A stretch of 64,000 nucleotides of DNA from a bacterium (GCA_016716565.1 JADJWC010000002.1:496001-560000), one strand, 5' to 3'. Positions 8,477-17,544 are shown, numbered from the stretch's first letter. Program-made: numbers and translations. The notes: a model not told the origin generated them from the letters alone.

Positions 8477-10420
8477 ATGATTGATCTCTCCAACATCTCT
8501 CTTCAGTTCACCGGGGAATATCTTTTCCAGAATGTTAATTTAAAAATCCATTCAGGTGATAAAATTTGTCTCGTCGGTTCAAATGGAACAGGTAAAACTT
8601 CTTTGCTTAAAATGCTCGTCGGACAAATTGAACCTGAAAGTGGAGGAATCAACAAACAAAAAAATATTACGATCGGTTACCTTCCGCAGGATCAGGTTGT
8701 TCATCGCGGAAAGACTTTAATTGATGAAGTGTTCACTGCCCTTTCTGATATCAAATCACTTCAGCAAAAAGAAAAAGAAATTATTGCTCAGCTTGAATCT
8801 CCTTCTTTAAATGATGAAGAAAAAGAAGATCTAGTAAACCAGCTTGGCGAAGTTCATCTTCGTTTGGAAGAACTCGAATCATATAACGCAGAATATAAAA
8901 TTGAAAAAATTCTCACCGGACTTGGATTTACAGAAAAAGATTTCAGAAGGTTGACTGATGAATTTTCCGGCGGATGGCAGATGCGTATTGCAATGGCAAA
9001 GCTTCTCATTGCTCAGAATGATTTACTCTTGTTTGACGAACCAACAAACCATCTCGATCTCGATTCACTGCAATGGCTGATTGGTTACATTCAAAGCTTT
9101 AAAGGTTCGATGATAATTGTTTCTCACGATAAGAATTTTGTTAATCTTACAACAAACCGAACGTGGGAAATCTTTCTCAGGAAGATCAATCCATACAACG
9201 GCAAGCTGAATGATTACCTGAAATACAAAGAAGAACGCGACCAAATGCTGATTAACCAGCGGGAAATTCAGCAGAAAAAAATTAAAGACACTCAAAGATT
9301 TATTGAACGCTTCCGTTACAAGGCAACAAAAGCACGACAGGTTCAAAGCAGAATTAAACAGCTTGAAAAAGTCGAGCTGATTGAAATACCGGATGATGAA
9401 GAAACGGTTAACATAAGATTTCCCAATCCCCCGCCAAGCGGAGCTTACAATGTTGAGTTGAATGGAATCCATAAATCTTTCGGTGAGATGAAGCTGTTTG
9501 ATGGAATTGATTTCAGAGTGAACCGTGGAGACAAGATTGCATTTGTCGGACCGAATGGTGCGGGCAAAACTACACTTTCAAAAATCATCGCGGGAAAGAT
9601 CGATATTGATAAAGGTGAAAGAATTAGCGGACATAACAATATCATTTCCTATTACTCACAGGATGTTGCTGATTCATTAAATCCTGAAATTGATCTTATT
9701 GAAACTCTAGACTCAATTGGCTCTGACAAATCAATCGGACAACTTCGATCTCTGCTTGGTGCATTTCTTTTTACAGGCGATGATGTTTTCAAGAAAGTCG
9801 GAGTGCTTTCCGGAGGAGAAAAAAGCAGACTGGCACTTGCAAAGATTTTGCTCTCCCCTTCCAATTTTATAATTCTCGATGAGCCGACAAACCATCTCGA
9901 TTACTCATCCAAAAAAGTTTTGCAGCAGGCTTTGGTTAACTTTTCCGGTACGCTGATACTTGTTTCTCACGATGTGGAATTTCTCAAACCAATTGCAAAC
10001 AGAGTCGTTGATATACGTGCAGGCAAAGTAAAAATTTACGAAGGCGATATTGAATACTACCTTTATAAAAGAAATGAGGAAACTCAACCAGTAACGCCAA
10101 TAAAAATTGAACAACTAACTGAAACATCCTCCCGCAAAGAGCAAAAGCGTATTGAAGCTGAGAAACGCCAACAGAGATATAAAGCAACAAAAGATTTGAA
10201 GGAAAAGCTGACAAAGCTTGAAAAAGAAATTCACGAACTTGAGCGGGAGCTTGAAAAAATAAACACAGTTCTTATCAATCCCGACACATACAACAACCAC
10301 ACACAAATACGTGAACTTAATGAGAAGCACAAAGAGCTGAAATTATCTCTTGATGAAAAAGTAAAAGAATGGGAAGAAGTGAGTTTGAGTTTGGAGGAGG
10401 TTGAGAGAGAGTTTAGTTAA
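8477..10420 (+). CDS. ABC-F family ATPase (Uup/YdiF-type)
   Basis: 647 residues with two ABC ATPase domains and no membrane segment. Walker A motifs are GSNGTGKTS (first domain) and GPNGAGKTT (second). Signatures are FSGGWQMR and LSGGEKSR, each followed by a Walker B ending in DEPTNHLD. The linker between the domains is rich in Lys and Arg (about residues 250-310), as in ABC-F translation factors that enter the ribosomal E site. The C-terminal ~90 residues form a charged coiled coil, as in Uup. The expected role is in translation or ribosome handling rather than transport; resistance or stall-rescue specificity cannot be read from sequence. Confidence 0.92.
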   Translation: MIDLSNISLQFTGEYLFQNVNLKIHSGDKICLVGSNGTGKTSLLKMLVGQIEPESGGINKQKNITIGYLPQDQVVHRGKTLIDEVFTALSDIKSLQQKEKEIIAQLESPSLNDEEKEDLVNQLGEVHLRLEELESYNAEYKIEKILTGLGFTEKDFRRLTDEFSGGWQMRIAMAKLLIAQNDLLLFDEPTNHLDLDSLQWLIGYIQSFKGSMIIVSHDKNFVNLTTNRTWEIFLRKINPYNGKLNDYLKYKEERDQMLINQREIQQKKIKDTQRFIERFRYKATKARQVQSRIKQLEKVELIEIPDDEETVNIRFPNPPPSGAYNVELNGIHKSFGEMKLFDGIDFRVNRGDKIAFVGPNGAGKTTLSKIIAGKIDIDKGERISGHNNIISYYSQDVADSLNPEIDLIETLDSIGSDKSIGQLRSLLGAFLFTGDDVFKKVGVLSGGEKSRLALAKILLSPSNFIILDEPTNHLDYSSKKVLQQALVNFSGTLILVSHDVEFLKPIANRVVDIRAGKVKIYEGDIEYYLYKRNEETQPVTPIKIEQLTETSSRKEQKRIEAEKRQQRYKATKDLKEKLTKLEKEIHELERELEKINTVLINPDTYNNHTQIRELNEKHKELKLSLDEKVKEWEEVSLSLEEVEREFS

Positions 10421-10497
10421 ATTTTAAATTAATTCTCTACACCATCTAATTATAAAATCAAAGTTATATTCAAAGATAAAAATCACTATAACTAATA

Positions 10498-10845
10498 TTA
10501 TTTCAATATTAACATTTTCTTTACATAGGTTGTATCTTCAGTTTCCAATTTATATAAGTATACTCCAGATTCATTATCAAAGAAGCTTGGCATAATTTGG
10601 TAGTTACCTTTCAACTGGAATGCATTAACCAGTGTGTCTACAGGATTTCCATTTATGTCAAAAATTATAAGACTCACATTCTGATCTTTTTTTAAATCAT
10701 AAATTATTGTAGTTGAAGGTGAAAACGGATTTCCATTTTCATCAGTCAACTTATATTGACTTGAGGTCTCATCTGTTGTTTTATGAGGTGTCGAACAATA
10801 CACGAATAGTAAAAGAGTTGAAATTAAATAAGTTACTTTCAACAT
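10498..10845 (-). CDS. small lipoprotein that is almost only a T9SS-type sorting domain
   Basis: 115 residues. The N-terminus ends in a plausible lipobox (LLLFVYC, Cys17). After a ~20-residue polar linker the rest matches the T9SS type A sorting domain: FSPSTTIIYDLKKDQ, VSLIIFDINGNPVDTLVN, NESGVYLYKLE and the terminal KKMLILK. There is no room for a passenger domain. A lipid anchor combined with a sorting domain is unusual, because T9SS cargo normally has a classical signal peptide. It could be a remnant of a larger cargo protein or a real small surface lipoprotein. Confidence 0.72.
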   Translation of the reverse strand: MLKVTYLISTLLLFVYCSTPHKTTDETSSQYKLTDENGNPFSPSTTIIYDLKKDQNVSLIIFDINGNPVDTLVNAFQLKGNYQIMPSFFDNESGVYLYKLETEDTTYVKKMLILK

Positions 10846-10955
10846 AATTTGCCTTCTAAATTTTTATTCAAACTTAATTTTTTTGACTACACGCCGCAAT
10901 TCTTTTATTTATGGCCATAATATTTATTAATGGATTTCTCTCTCCATATTACAAA

Positions 10956-11930
10956 CTAAACCCTCACACCCAAAAACTCTTCGGCAAGAGCAATACCACC
11001 GTAAACCGCTGCATCATCTCCAAGCTTTGAAGCAACAATTTTCAAACCTTTGGCAGAATCATTAAGCACGTGTTCGGAAAAAGATTCTTTTATTAAAGGA
11101 AGCATATAAAAATCCAGCGCTTCAATCATTCCTCCGCCGAGAACGATCAAATCGAGGTTTAACAGATTTGCTATGCTTGCAAGAGTTTCCCCAATCACTT
11201 CGCATCCTTCTTTAATTCTTCTCCGGACAACTTTATCTCCGGACTTAACAGCATTGGATAGCGACTTGCTTCTTATTCTCTCACCTGCTTTAACCTGCTT
11301 CGAAAGCTTGCTTCGCTTGCCCGATTTAATATCCTTTATAATTTTATTTACGATTGCCGTTCTGCTTGCGATAGCTTCAAAGCATCCCTTTCTTCCGCAG
11401 CCGCATTTTGGTCCGTTTTTCTCGACAAGCATATGTCCAATCTCTCCTGCAACATAATTTGAACCGCGGTACATCTTTCCGTCAATTATCAATCCTCCGC
11501 CGATTCCTGTCCCGACAAACACTGCAAGCATATTTTCTGCTTTCTTCCCGACTCCAAAAGTTTTTATTCCAAGCGCACCGAGGTTTACATCATTTTCTAT
11601 TAAAACAGGGAAAGGAATTTCAGCTTCGAGAGCTTTTTTTATGTTAAAATTTTTCAACCCGAGATTTGGAGCCAATCCAATTACGCCTGAATCCGGATTA
11701 AGCAATCCGGGTACACCAAGACAAACAGCTTTTATTTTTTTTCGGTTAACGTGAGCTTCCTCGATCAGCTCATAAACAATTTCTGCAAGCTGGTGGACAT
11801 ATTTTTTCCTGGAGACAGTCGGATCGGTTGGTTTTTTTACGCTGGCGATTATTTCCTCTTTGGAATTTACAACACAGCCGAGCACTTTCGTCCCGCCCAT
11901 ATCTATGCTGATTACTGAATCTCTGTGCAT
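10956..11930 (-). CDS. ROK-family sugar kinase (glucokinase-like)
   Basis: 324 residues from the chosen ATG. DMGGTKVLGCVV is the ATP phosphate-binding loop, GVPGLLNPDSGVI and the catalytic END in VLIENDVNLG follow, then GTGIGGGLIIDG. The ROK zinc motif GEIGHM...CGCGRKGCFE is intact, so this is a kinase rather than a ROK repressor; no DNA-binding domain is present. Likely it phosphorylates glucose or a related hexose. The frame stays open to an ATG at 12011, but those extra 27 residues partly come from an intergenic repeat and precede the usual start; the ATG at 11930 has AAAGGA about 10 bases upstream. Confidence 0.88.
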   Translation of the reverse strand: MHRDSVISIDMGGTKVLGCVVNSKEEIIASVKKPTDPTVSRKKYVHQLAEIVYELIEEAHVNRKKIKAVCLGVPGLLNPDSGVIGLAPNLGLKNFNIKKALEAEIPFPVLIENDVNLGALGIKTFGVGKKAENMLAVFVGTGIGGGLIIDGKMYRGSNYVAGEIGHMLVEKNGPKCGCGRKGCFEAIASRTAIVNKIIKDIKSGKRSKLSKQVKAGERIRSKSLSNAVKSGDKVVRRRIKEGCEVIGETLASIANLLNLDLIVLGGGMIEALDFYMLPLIKESFSEHVLNDSAKGLKIVASKLGDDAAVYGGIALAEEFLGVRV

Positions 11931-12004
11931 CTGGAAGTGATCCTTTTTTGTTTTGGAAAAACTAAGGAGAAATGTGTTTTTATCAAAAAGAAGAATCGCT
12001 GCTT

Positions 12005-12094
12005 CTGTCATCCTGAATTTATTTCAGGATCTATGATTATTGTATAAGATGCTGTCCGAAGGACTCCTTCGGAGAAACAAGTTCAGCATGACAG
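12005..12094. repeat. 90-bp palindromic REP/MITE-like element
   Basis: The ends are imperfect inverted repeats, CTGTCATCCTGAA and TTCAGCATGACAG (12 of 13 match). Inside are two small hairpins: TCCTGAA/TTCAGGA at 12011-12029 and CCGAAGG/CCTTCGG at 12056-12072. It fills the divergent gap between the ROK kinase and rsmA. The TGTCAT ends are shared with the elements at 14.7 and 18.7 kb. Confidence 0.7.
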
Positions 12095-12122
12095 CTGAAT
12101 AGATTTGCTTATTTTTGTTCTA

Positions 12123-12923
12123 ATGAAAATCCATAACAAACCTAAAAAACGATTCGGACAGAACTTCCTGCAGGATGAAAATATCCTCAACAAAATTGTG
12201 AAGGAAATAAATCCACAGCAGGACGATTTGATAATCGAAATTGGTCCCGGCTATGGAGCACTTACTCAAGAATTATTTTCTGTAACTGAAAATCTTATAG
12301 CTGTCGAAATCGATAATGAACTTGCAATAAATTTGAAAGAAAGATTTCCTGATATTCAATTAATCAATGAAGATTTTCTGAAGACAGATCTATATAGACT
12401 ATCTTCGCCGGAGAAAAAACTTCGAATAGTTGGTAACATTCCATATAACATTACTTCTCCTATACTTTTTAAGCTGATAGAAAATAATAAACTGCTTAAC
12501 GATGCTGTGTTTATGGTTCAGTATGAAGTTGCAAAACGGATGACTTCTGGAATTGGAACAAAAGATTATGGAATTCTTGCTGTGGTTTTAAAGTATTTTA
12601 CAGAAACCGAATTGTGCTTCAAGATTTCACCAAATGTTTTCTATCCAAAGCCGAAAGTCTTTTCAGCATTGGTCCATATTCATTTTAAAGAAGTCAAGCA
12701 TCCAGAAGAAGAACAGAAACTTTTCATTGAAATTGTAAAAGCCGCTTTCGGGAACCGGAGAAAAATCCTAAAAAATTCATTCGGCAATAGTATATTTCAC
12801 GAAATTGATTTTTCAAATTCAGGTATTGACCTTTTGCTTCGCGCAGAGAATTTAAGTGTTGATGATTTTGTGATGCTCACAAAGTATGTCTCAAAGGTTT
12901 CTCACAGTTTTACCCGAAAGTAA
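12123..12923 (+). CDS. rsmA: 16S rRNA (adenine1518/1519-N6) dimethyltransferase
   Basis: 266 residues from the ATG at 12123. Dimethylates two adjacent adenines in the 3'-end loop of 16S rRNA during 30S maturation. KKRFGQNFLQD is the family N-terminus, IEIGPGYGALT is the SAM-binding motif I, and NIPYNITSPI is the N6-adenine methyltransferase catalytic motif. The C-terminal small helical domain includes AFGNRRKILKN. An in-frame start six codons upstream is possible but unneeded. It is first in a plus-strand run with the PAP2-family gene (16-base gap) and menG. Confidence 0.96.
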   Translation: MKIHNKPKKRFGQNFLQDENILNKIVKEINPQQDDLIIEIGPGYGALTQELFSVTENLIAVEIDNELAINLKERFPDIQLINEDFLKTDLYRLSSPEKKLRIVGNIPYNITSPILFKLIENNKLLNDAVFMVQYEVAKRMTSGIGTKDYGILAVVLKYFTETELCFKISPNVFYPKPKVFSALVHIHFKEVKHPEEEQKLFIEIVKAAFGNRRKILKNSFGNSIFHEIDFSNSGIDLLLRAENLSVDDFVMLTKYVSKVSHSFTRK

Positions 12924-12939
12924 ATTCAAATATTTCTGA

Positions 12940-13893
12940 ATGGATAAGTTCAAACAGTTCGTAAAACACCTTAAAGCATTCGATGTCGTTGTAATCGTAT
13001 TCTACATTATTCTGTCCACGCTTCATATAATTTTTTATCAAAAGATTGATACATGGCTGTTGTGGATTGTAGTAAATGTGTTCATCATCCTGATTACTTT
13101 TTCACTGGCTTACCTCGAATCGAAGTACGATAATGAGTTCTGGAACGCTGCTCACTACTGGTTTATTGTGCCGGTTGTCCTCATCACGTTCAAAGAACTT
13201 TATTTTATGATTAAGCCGATCAGGATTTATGATCACGACGAGATGTTTATTCTTATCGACAGGATATTATTCTTCGGTAACGATCCGACGCATCTACTTT
13301 GGAAAATCTCAACTCCGGTGCTGACTGAAATTCTGCAGATTGTTTATGGAATGTTTTACCTTCTTCCAATCCTGCTTGGATTATTTCTCCTGCGAAAGAA
13401 ACGATATGTTGCAATGGACTTTTCAGTGTTCGTTATTATTTACGGATTCTATTTATCATATCTTGGCTACTTTATCTGGCCGGGAATTGGGCCACGGTTT
13501 ACTCTCCATAACTTTGAGACAATTAACCAGGATTTACCCGGACTTTTTCTAACAAACTTCCTTCGTGAAATTGTGAACACAGGCGAATCAATTCCCGCAG
13601 GAACACCAAATCCTGCTGAAGTAGTTCAGCGGGATATTTTTCCAAGCGGTCATACAATGATTACGCTGATCGTGATGTATTTATCTTATCGTTTAAAGAG
13701 CAGATCAAGATTTTTCTTTATTCCTATTGGAACTCTTCTGATATTTTCAACTGTTTATTTGTGGTATCATTATGTGATTGATTTAATCGGAGGTTTGGCA
13801 TTTATGATTTTCGCTGTGTGGTCGGGGAAGTATATTTTCAACTGGTGGAGAAGGAAAATCGGAAAACCGGAGTTTGAGTATGGAAAATATTAA
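12940..13893 (+). CDS. PAP2-superfamily membrane phosphatase/phosphotransferase, AUR1-like
   Basis: 317 residues with about six hydrophobic segments. Near the C-terminus are PSGHTM and WYHYVIDLIGG, which correspond to the second and third phosphatase motifs of PAP2 proteins, with the His nucleophile in YHYVIDL. The first Lys/Arg motif is not obvious. The GIGPRFTLHN segment resembles the AUR1/inositol-phosphotransferase subgroup more than simple lipid phosphatases. It probably acts on a phospholipid head group or isoprenyl phosphate in the inner membrane. Its place between rsmA and menG does not reveal the substrate. Confidence 0.78.
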   Translation: MDKFKQFVKHLKAFDVVVIVFYIILSTLHIIFYQKIDTWLLWIVVNVFIILITFSLAYLESKYDNEFWNAAHYWFIVPVVLITFKELYFMIKPIRIYDHDEMFILIDRILFFGNDPTHLLWKISTPVLTEILQIVYGMFYLLPILLGLFLLRKKRYVAMDFSVFVIIYGFYLSYLGYFIWPGIGPRFTLHNFETINQDLPGLFLTNFLREIVNTGESIPAGTPNPAEVVQRDIFPSGHTMITLIVMYLSYRLKSRSRFFFIPIGTLLIFSTVYLWYHYVIDLIGGLAFMIFAVWSGKYIFNWWRRKIGKPEFEYGKY

Positions 13894-13917
13894 AGTAAAG
13901 TATGTGTGTAAGTCCGT

Positions 13918-14601
13918 ATGAACGATAAAAAAAACAAAGTAAAAAGCATATTCGATTCTATAGCCTTCAGATATGATTTTTTGAATCATCTGCTGAGCTT
14001 CGGAGTTGATAAATACTGGAGAAGAAAAGCACTTAGGCTTAGTAAAATCAACAGCGAAAGTTTTTTGCTTGATGTTGCCTGCGGTACGGGTGATGTTGCT
14101 ATTGAAGCTTACAAGCAAGGAGTGAAAAAAATTGTCGGTGCAGATTTCTCCCACAATATGCTCGGACTCTTTGCAAAGAAAAGTGAGTGGATTAACGGCC
14201 GCACAGTTCAAACCACAGCAGAACAAATGCCTTTCCGTGACAATTCTTTTACAAATATAACAGTAGCATTTGGAGTGCGAAACTTCTACGATATTAAAGA
14301 AGGATTCAAATCATTCCACCGAGTTCTGAAACCAAACGGCAAAGCAACAGTAATTGAGTTCCAAATGCCTGAGAATAAAATCTTCAAATCGCTCTACAAA
14401 TTTTATTTTAAGAAAATACTGCCTTTCATCGGTGGAATTGTTTCTAATAATAAAGCTGCGTATCAATACTTACCGAATTCAGTGGAGGAATTTGATGAAA
14501 AAATTTTACTTGTGGATTTGTTAAAGGAGGCCGGATTCAAATCAGTAAAAAAATATACACTGACTTTTGGAATTGTTCAGGTTGTTATTGCGGAGAAATA
14601 A
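13918..14601 (+). CDS. menG: demethylmenaquinone methyltransferase
   Basis: 227 residues. SAM-dependent C-methylation of demethylmenaquinone, the last step to menaquinone (also called UbiE). FDSIAFRYDFLNHLLSFG is the family N-terminal signature, LDVACGTGDVA the SAM motif, and FGVRNFYDIKEGF plus RVLKPNGKATVIEF are the conserved MenG/UbiE blocks. With no ubiquinone genes in view, the menaquinone role is the natural reading. It starts at ATG 13918, 24 bases after the PAP2-family gene. Confidence 0.95.
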   Translation: MNDKKNKVKSIFDSIAFRYDFLNHLLSFGVDKYWRRKALRLSKINSESFLLDVACGTGDVAIEAYKQGVKKIVGADFSHNMLGLFAKKSEWINGRTVQTTAEQMPFRDNSFTNITVAFGVRNFYDIKEGFKSFHRVLKPNGKATVIEFQMPENKIFKSLYKFYFKKILPFIGGIVSNNKAAYQYLPNSVEEFDEKILLVDLLKEAGFKSVKKYTLTFGIVQVVIAEK

Positions 14602-14620
14602 AGCACTCGGCAGTCTGGTC

Positions 14621-14792
14621 GTTAGACTTCGACAAAGTCTAACAGACTTTAACGAGCAATCCGTCAGTTGCCGGAAAGTCCAGAATCAGATTCCGGACTT
14701 GTTTCTATCGAAACTTCGCCGGAATGACAGTTGGAATTAAGTAAATGTCATTCCCACAAGTCCCGACCATTGTCGGGACGCGTTGGGAATCT
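14621..14792. repeat. cluster of REP-like palindromic elements behind menG
   Basis: Three structures fill the gap between menG and the opposing lipoprotein gene. A perfect 9-bp stem lies at 14621-14629/14635-14643 and may end menG transcription, although no T tract follows. Two repeat units then meet head to head: GGAATGACA (14721-14729) faces TGTCATTCC (14746-14754). The right unit contains the perfect 8-bp stem GTCCCGAC/GTCGGGAC at 14760-14779. CAGATTCCGG and CCGGAATGACA recur in the 18.7 kb cluster. Confidence 0.72.
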
Positions 14793-14800
14793 GAAAATCA

Positions 14801-15577
14801 CTATTTAATATTATATTCAATTAATTCCTGAGTGAGAAGATTCGAAGTAGGCTCGAATGAAATTCCTCCGCCGCCAATATTCACGATGAACTGATTCCCT
14901 TCATATTTAACTGATCCAACATCCTTAACGAACCACATTAATGCCGTGTAAGTCTGCGGTGGTGATCCGATCTCCGAATATAATTCTAAAGTATATTTTA
15001 CTTTTTGAGCAGTCACAGAGATTGTTCCGGAAGTTAAATTTAAATTTACCTGTTCTGTACCATCAAAACTTGCGATGATATCCAGAATCTTCACTTCAAT
15101 TCCGGGTTGAACCTGAGCAGTAATGCGATATAAACTCCAGGAACTTCCTGTTGTTAATGGATAAAACAGCAATTGCATTTCATCTCTAAGTGAAACGAAC
15201 TGCTTTAATGTATCGGGAATCAATTGCGAAATTAAACTTGTATCAACTGCATAGAAAACCGCTGTCTCAGTTTTTCTGAAGAGATATGTCGCAACATTAC
15301 TTTGACTTCCAAAATCCAGCGAGTCCTCCTGAGTTATGTAATTAATTCCATTCAGTATAAAAGTTCCTGAATAAAAAATATCTCTCGTTCCGCTTTGGAT
15401 AATATTGCCGGCAGAATCTTTTTCAATAACCGAATATTTAAATGTTGAGCCAATACCACCGGGATAGTAATCAGGGAAAACCTGTGCTGGCGGATCTGTT
15501 GGAGTATTATCTTCACAACCTGTTGAGATCAGTAATGAAAGTAAAGTGAGTAAGAATATTTTTATATGGGTGTTCAA
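14801..15577 (-). CDS. lipoprotein, function unknown
   Basis: 258 residues. The signal sequence ends in a lipobox-like LISTGC (Cys21), followed by an acidic, Pro-rich linker (EDNTPTDPPAQ) typical of surface-tethered lipoproteins. The body is predicted mostly beta, with GSTFKYSVIEKD near residue 43. I do not recognise a domain. Similar openings (PDYYPGGIGSTFKY; PTQTGFEWKFKA in the gene at 20050) suggest the two share a loose beta-sandwich layout. It lies directly after rdgB on the same strand with no gap, so it is probably read from the same message. Confidence 0.72.
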   Translation of the reverse strand: MNTHIKIFLLTLLSLLISTGCEDNTPTDPPAQVFPDYYPGGIGSTFKYSVIEKDSAGNIIQSGTRDIFYSGTFILNGINYITQEDSLDFGSQSNVATYLFRKTETAVFYAVDTSLISQLIPDTLKQFVSLRDEMQLLFYPLTTGSSWSLYRITAQVQPGIEVKILDIIASFDGTEQVNLNLTSGTISVTAQKVKYTLELYSEIGSPPQTYTALMWFVKDVGSVKYEGNQFIVNIGGGGISFEPTSNLLTQELIEYNIK

Positions 15578-16165
15578 CTATAATTCCAACAAGTATTTTT
15601 TTAATTGATTAAAAGCTCTGAACCTGTGACTTATTTTATTTTTTATTTCCGGAGGAAGTTCCGCTGTTGTTTTATCATAACCATCCGGAAGAAAAAGCGG
15701 ATCGTAACCAAATCCATTTGTTCCGCGAGGTTCTTTTATTATACTGCCAATAATCTCACCCATCGCCACAATAAAATCACCACCAAAATAATAGACCGCT
15801 GCACAAACGAACTTTCCTTTATGCGGTTCAGGAAATGATTTTAATCGCTCAATCAGTCTGCGGTTATTGTCTTCATCGGTTGCATTTTCACCCGCATATC
15901 GTGCTGAATAAACTCCCGGCTCATTCCCCAGTTGTAATGCGACGATTCCCGAATCATCAGCAATGGTCGGCAGTTTAAATTTCTTGTAGATTATTTCTGC
16001 TTTTATCTTTGCATTGCCCTCAAATGTATCGGCTGATTCGTGAATTTCATCTGTGTATCCGACATCATTAAGTGAAAGTATTTCAGAATTAATCCCTTTT
16101 AGGATATGACGAACTTCTTTTACTTTACCTTCATTCTTTGATGCAAATATTATTTTCTTTGTCAT
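15578..16165 (-). CDS. rdgB: dITP/XTP pyrophosphatase (HAM1 family)
   Basis: 195 residues. Hydrolyses non-canonical purine NTPs (ITP, dITP, XTP) to the monophosphate and keeps them out of nucleic acid. ASKNEGKVKE is the N-terminal nucleotide-binding motif, ADDSGIVAL holds the catalytic acidic pair, GVYSARYAG follows, and GTNGFGYDPLFLP plus SHRFRAF complete the family signature. The start ATG overlaps the stop of the upstream amidohydrolase by 4 bases (ATGA), a sign of translational coupling. Confidence 0.95.
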   Translation of the reverse strand: MTKKIIFASKNEGKVKEVRHILKGINSEILSLNDVGYTDEIHESADTFEGNAKIKAEIIYKKFKLPTIADDSGIVALQLGNEPGVYSARYAGENATDEDNNRRLIERLKSFPEPHKGKFVCAAVYYFGGDFIVAMGEIIGSIIKEPRGTNGFGYDPLFLPDGYDKTTAELPPEIKNKISHRFRAFNQLKKYLLEL

Positions 16166-17508
16166 AACCTATTGAGCAGATTTTTTAACTCCTCTTTACC
16201 TTTTGAGATAATTTCTTTCTGGTCGTATACCAAAGATTCCCTATCTTTTACTAACCATCTTCCATCAACCATCACACATTTAACATTCTCTGTTGTCGAT
16301 GAAAAAACTATATCCGAATAAACTGATTCATTCGAATCAGAGTACGAATTTGAATATGAATCGAGATCCATCAAAACAAGATCAGCTTTTTTACCAACTT
16401 CAATACTTCCAACTTCATTCTGCAAATGAAGAGCTTTTGCGCCTTCAATAGTTGCCATCCTGAAAATTGTTTTTGCATCCATCACTTCCGCACCGTGGAT
16501 TGGTTTTTGAATTAACGATGCCAGTCTCATTTCATTGAAGATACTGAGATTGTTATTACAAGGAGCACCGTCAGCTCCGAGTGTCACTGAAATTCCTTCC
16601 TTCAGAAATTGAGGAATTGGTGCAATGCCCGAACCAAGTTTCATATTCGCAGATGGACAATGAGCAATTCTTGTATTTCTGTCCTTCAGCATTTTTCTTT
16701 CACTATCAGATGTGTGAACACAGTGTGCAAGAACTGTGTGATCATCCAGCACTCCGATTGAATTAAAATATTCGATATTTTCTTTGTGAAATCTTCTTCT
16801 CACTTCATTTATTTCATCTGCACTTTCGGATGAATGAGTATGGTAAACACTTCCTGGAAACTCCTTCATTATTTCTTTTGCTTCTTTCAGAAGCTTTTCG
16901 CTGCAGGAAAGAACAAACCTCGGTGAAAAAGAATATCTGACTCTTCCTTCTGCCGAATTGTGAAAGCTCTTTGCGAGATTTACAATATCTTTTATTTCAT
17001 CATTCGTTGATGATTTGAAATCAGGATAAAGGTCATTTATATCAATCAAACATTTTCCTGAAAACCCACGAATGCCTGAATCAATCATTTCCTGTAAAAC
17101 AACTTCACCGTATCTCAAAGTTCCCATATCAAGAAATGTTGTTGTACCGCCCATCAATAGCTCATTTAGACTAAGCTGAGCGGTTACTCGTAACGATTCT
17201 TTATTGTGTGCATTTTCAAAAGGAAAGATTTTCAGGCGAAGCCATTCAAGTAATGGAAGATCATCAGCTAACCCTCTGAAGAGTGTCTGGCTTAAATGAA
17301 CGTGTGTCTGGATGAAACCCGGAATGAGAGTCAGATTTCCTGCATCATAAACTTCATCATAATTTTGCTTTTCAATTTTATCAACCGGAATAAATGCGGA
17401 AATTTTGTTATCCACGATTTCAACAGCCTGATTTTTAATAATTGAATCTTTTACATCTGCTGTTATAATTTTTTTAGGGATTATTAGAATATTTTTTTTC
17501 TGTATCAT
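16162..17508 (-). CDS. amidohydrolase, SAH/MTA/5'-deoxyadenosine deaminase-like
   Basis: 448 residues of the TRZ/ATZ amidohydrolase family. The metal ligands are visible as QTHVHLSQ (HxH), the His in YHTHSSES, LAHCVH, and the Asp in LGADGAPCNNN. Conserved blocks GGTTTFLDMG and GKKADLVLMDLD are in the expected places. Family members with these motifs deaminate adenosine-type compounds (S-adenosylhomocysteine, methylthioadenosine, 5'-deoxyadenosine); triazine or guanine substrates are alternatives. The 4-base overlap with rdgB links it to nucleotide clean-up, which fits purine salvage. Confidence 0.85.
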   Translation of the reverse strand: MIQKKNILIIPKKIITADVKDSIIKNQAVEIVDNKISAFIPVDKIEKQNYDEVYDAGNLTLIPGFIQTHVHLSQTLFRGLADDLPLLEWLRLKIFPFENAHNKESLRVTAQLSLNELLMGGTTTFLDMGTLRYGEVVLQEMIDSGIRGFSGKCLIDINDLYPDFKSSTNDEIKDIVNLAKSFHNSAEGRVRYSFSPRFVLSCSEKLLKEAKEIMKEFPGSVYHTHSSESADEINEVRRRFHKENIEYFNSIGVLDDHTVLAHCVHTSDSERKMLKDRNTRIAHCPSANMKLGSGIAPIPQFLKEGISVTLGADGAPCNNNLSIFNEMRLASLIQKPIHGAEVMDAKTIFRMATIEGAKALHLQNEVGSIEVGKKADLVLMDLDSYSNSYSDSNESVYSDIVFSSTTENVKCVMVDGRWLVKDRESLVYDQKEIISKGKEELKNLLNRL

Positions 17509-17517
17509 TTTCTTACT

Positions 17518-17537
17518 CCTGCCTGCCGGCAGGCAGG
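17518..17537. repeat. perfect 20-bp GC-rich palindrome
   Basis: CCTGCCTGCC followed by its exact complement GGCAGGCAGG, in the 36-base gap between two minus-strand genes. It stands out sharply in an AT-rich background. There is no T tract beside it, so it is more like a short dispersed palindrome than a terminator. Confidence 0.6.
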
Positions 17538-17544
17538 CATACTC

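Noticed and set aside
9065..9472. 135-codon open frame on the minus strand inside the ABC-F gene
   Set aside because: It lies opposite conserved ATPase motifs and has no family features; it is a shadow of the coding strand.
11931..12011. Longer N-terminus for the ROK kinase
   Set aside because: The ATG lies in a dispersed repeat and the extra residues match no ROK protein.
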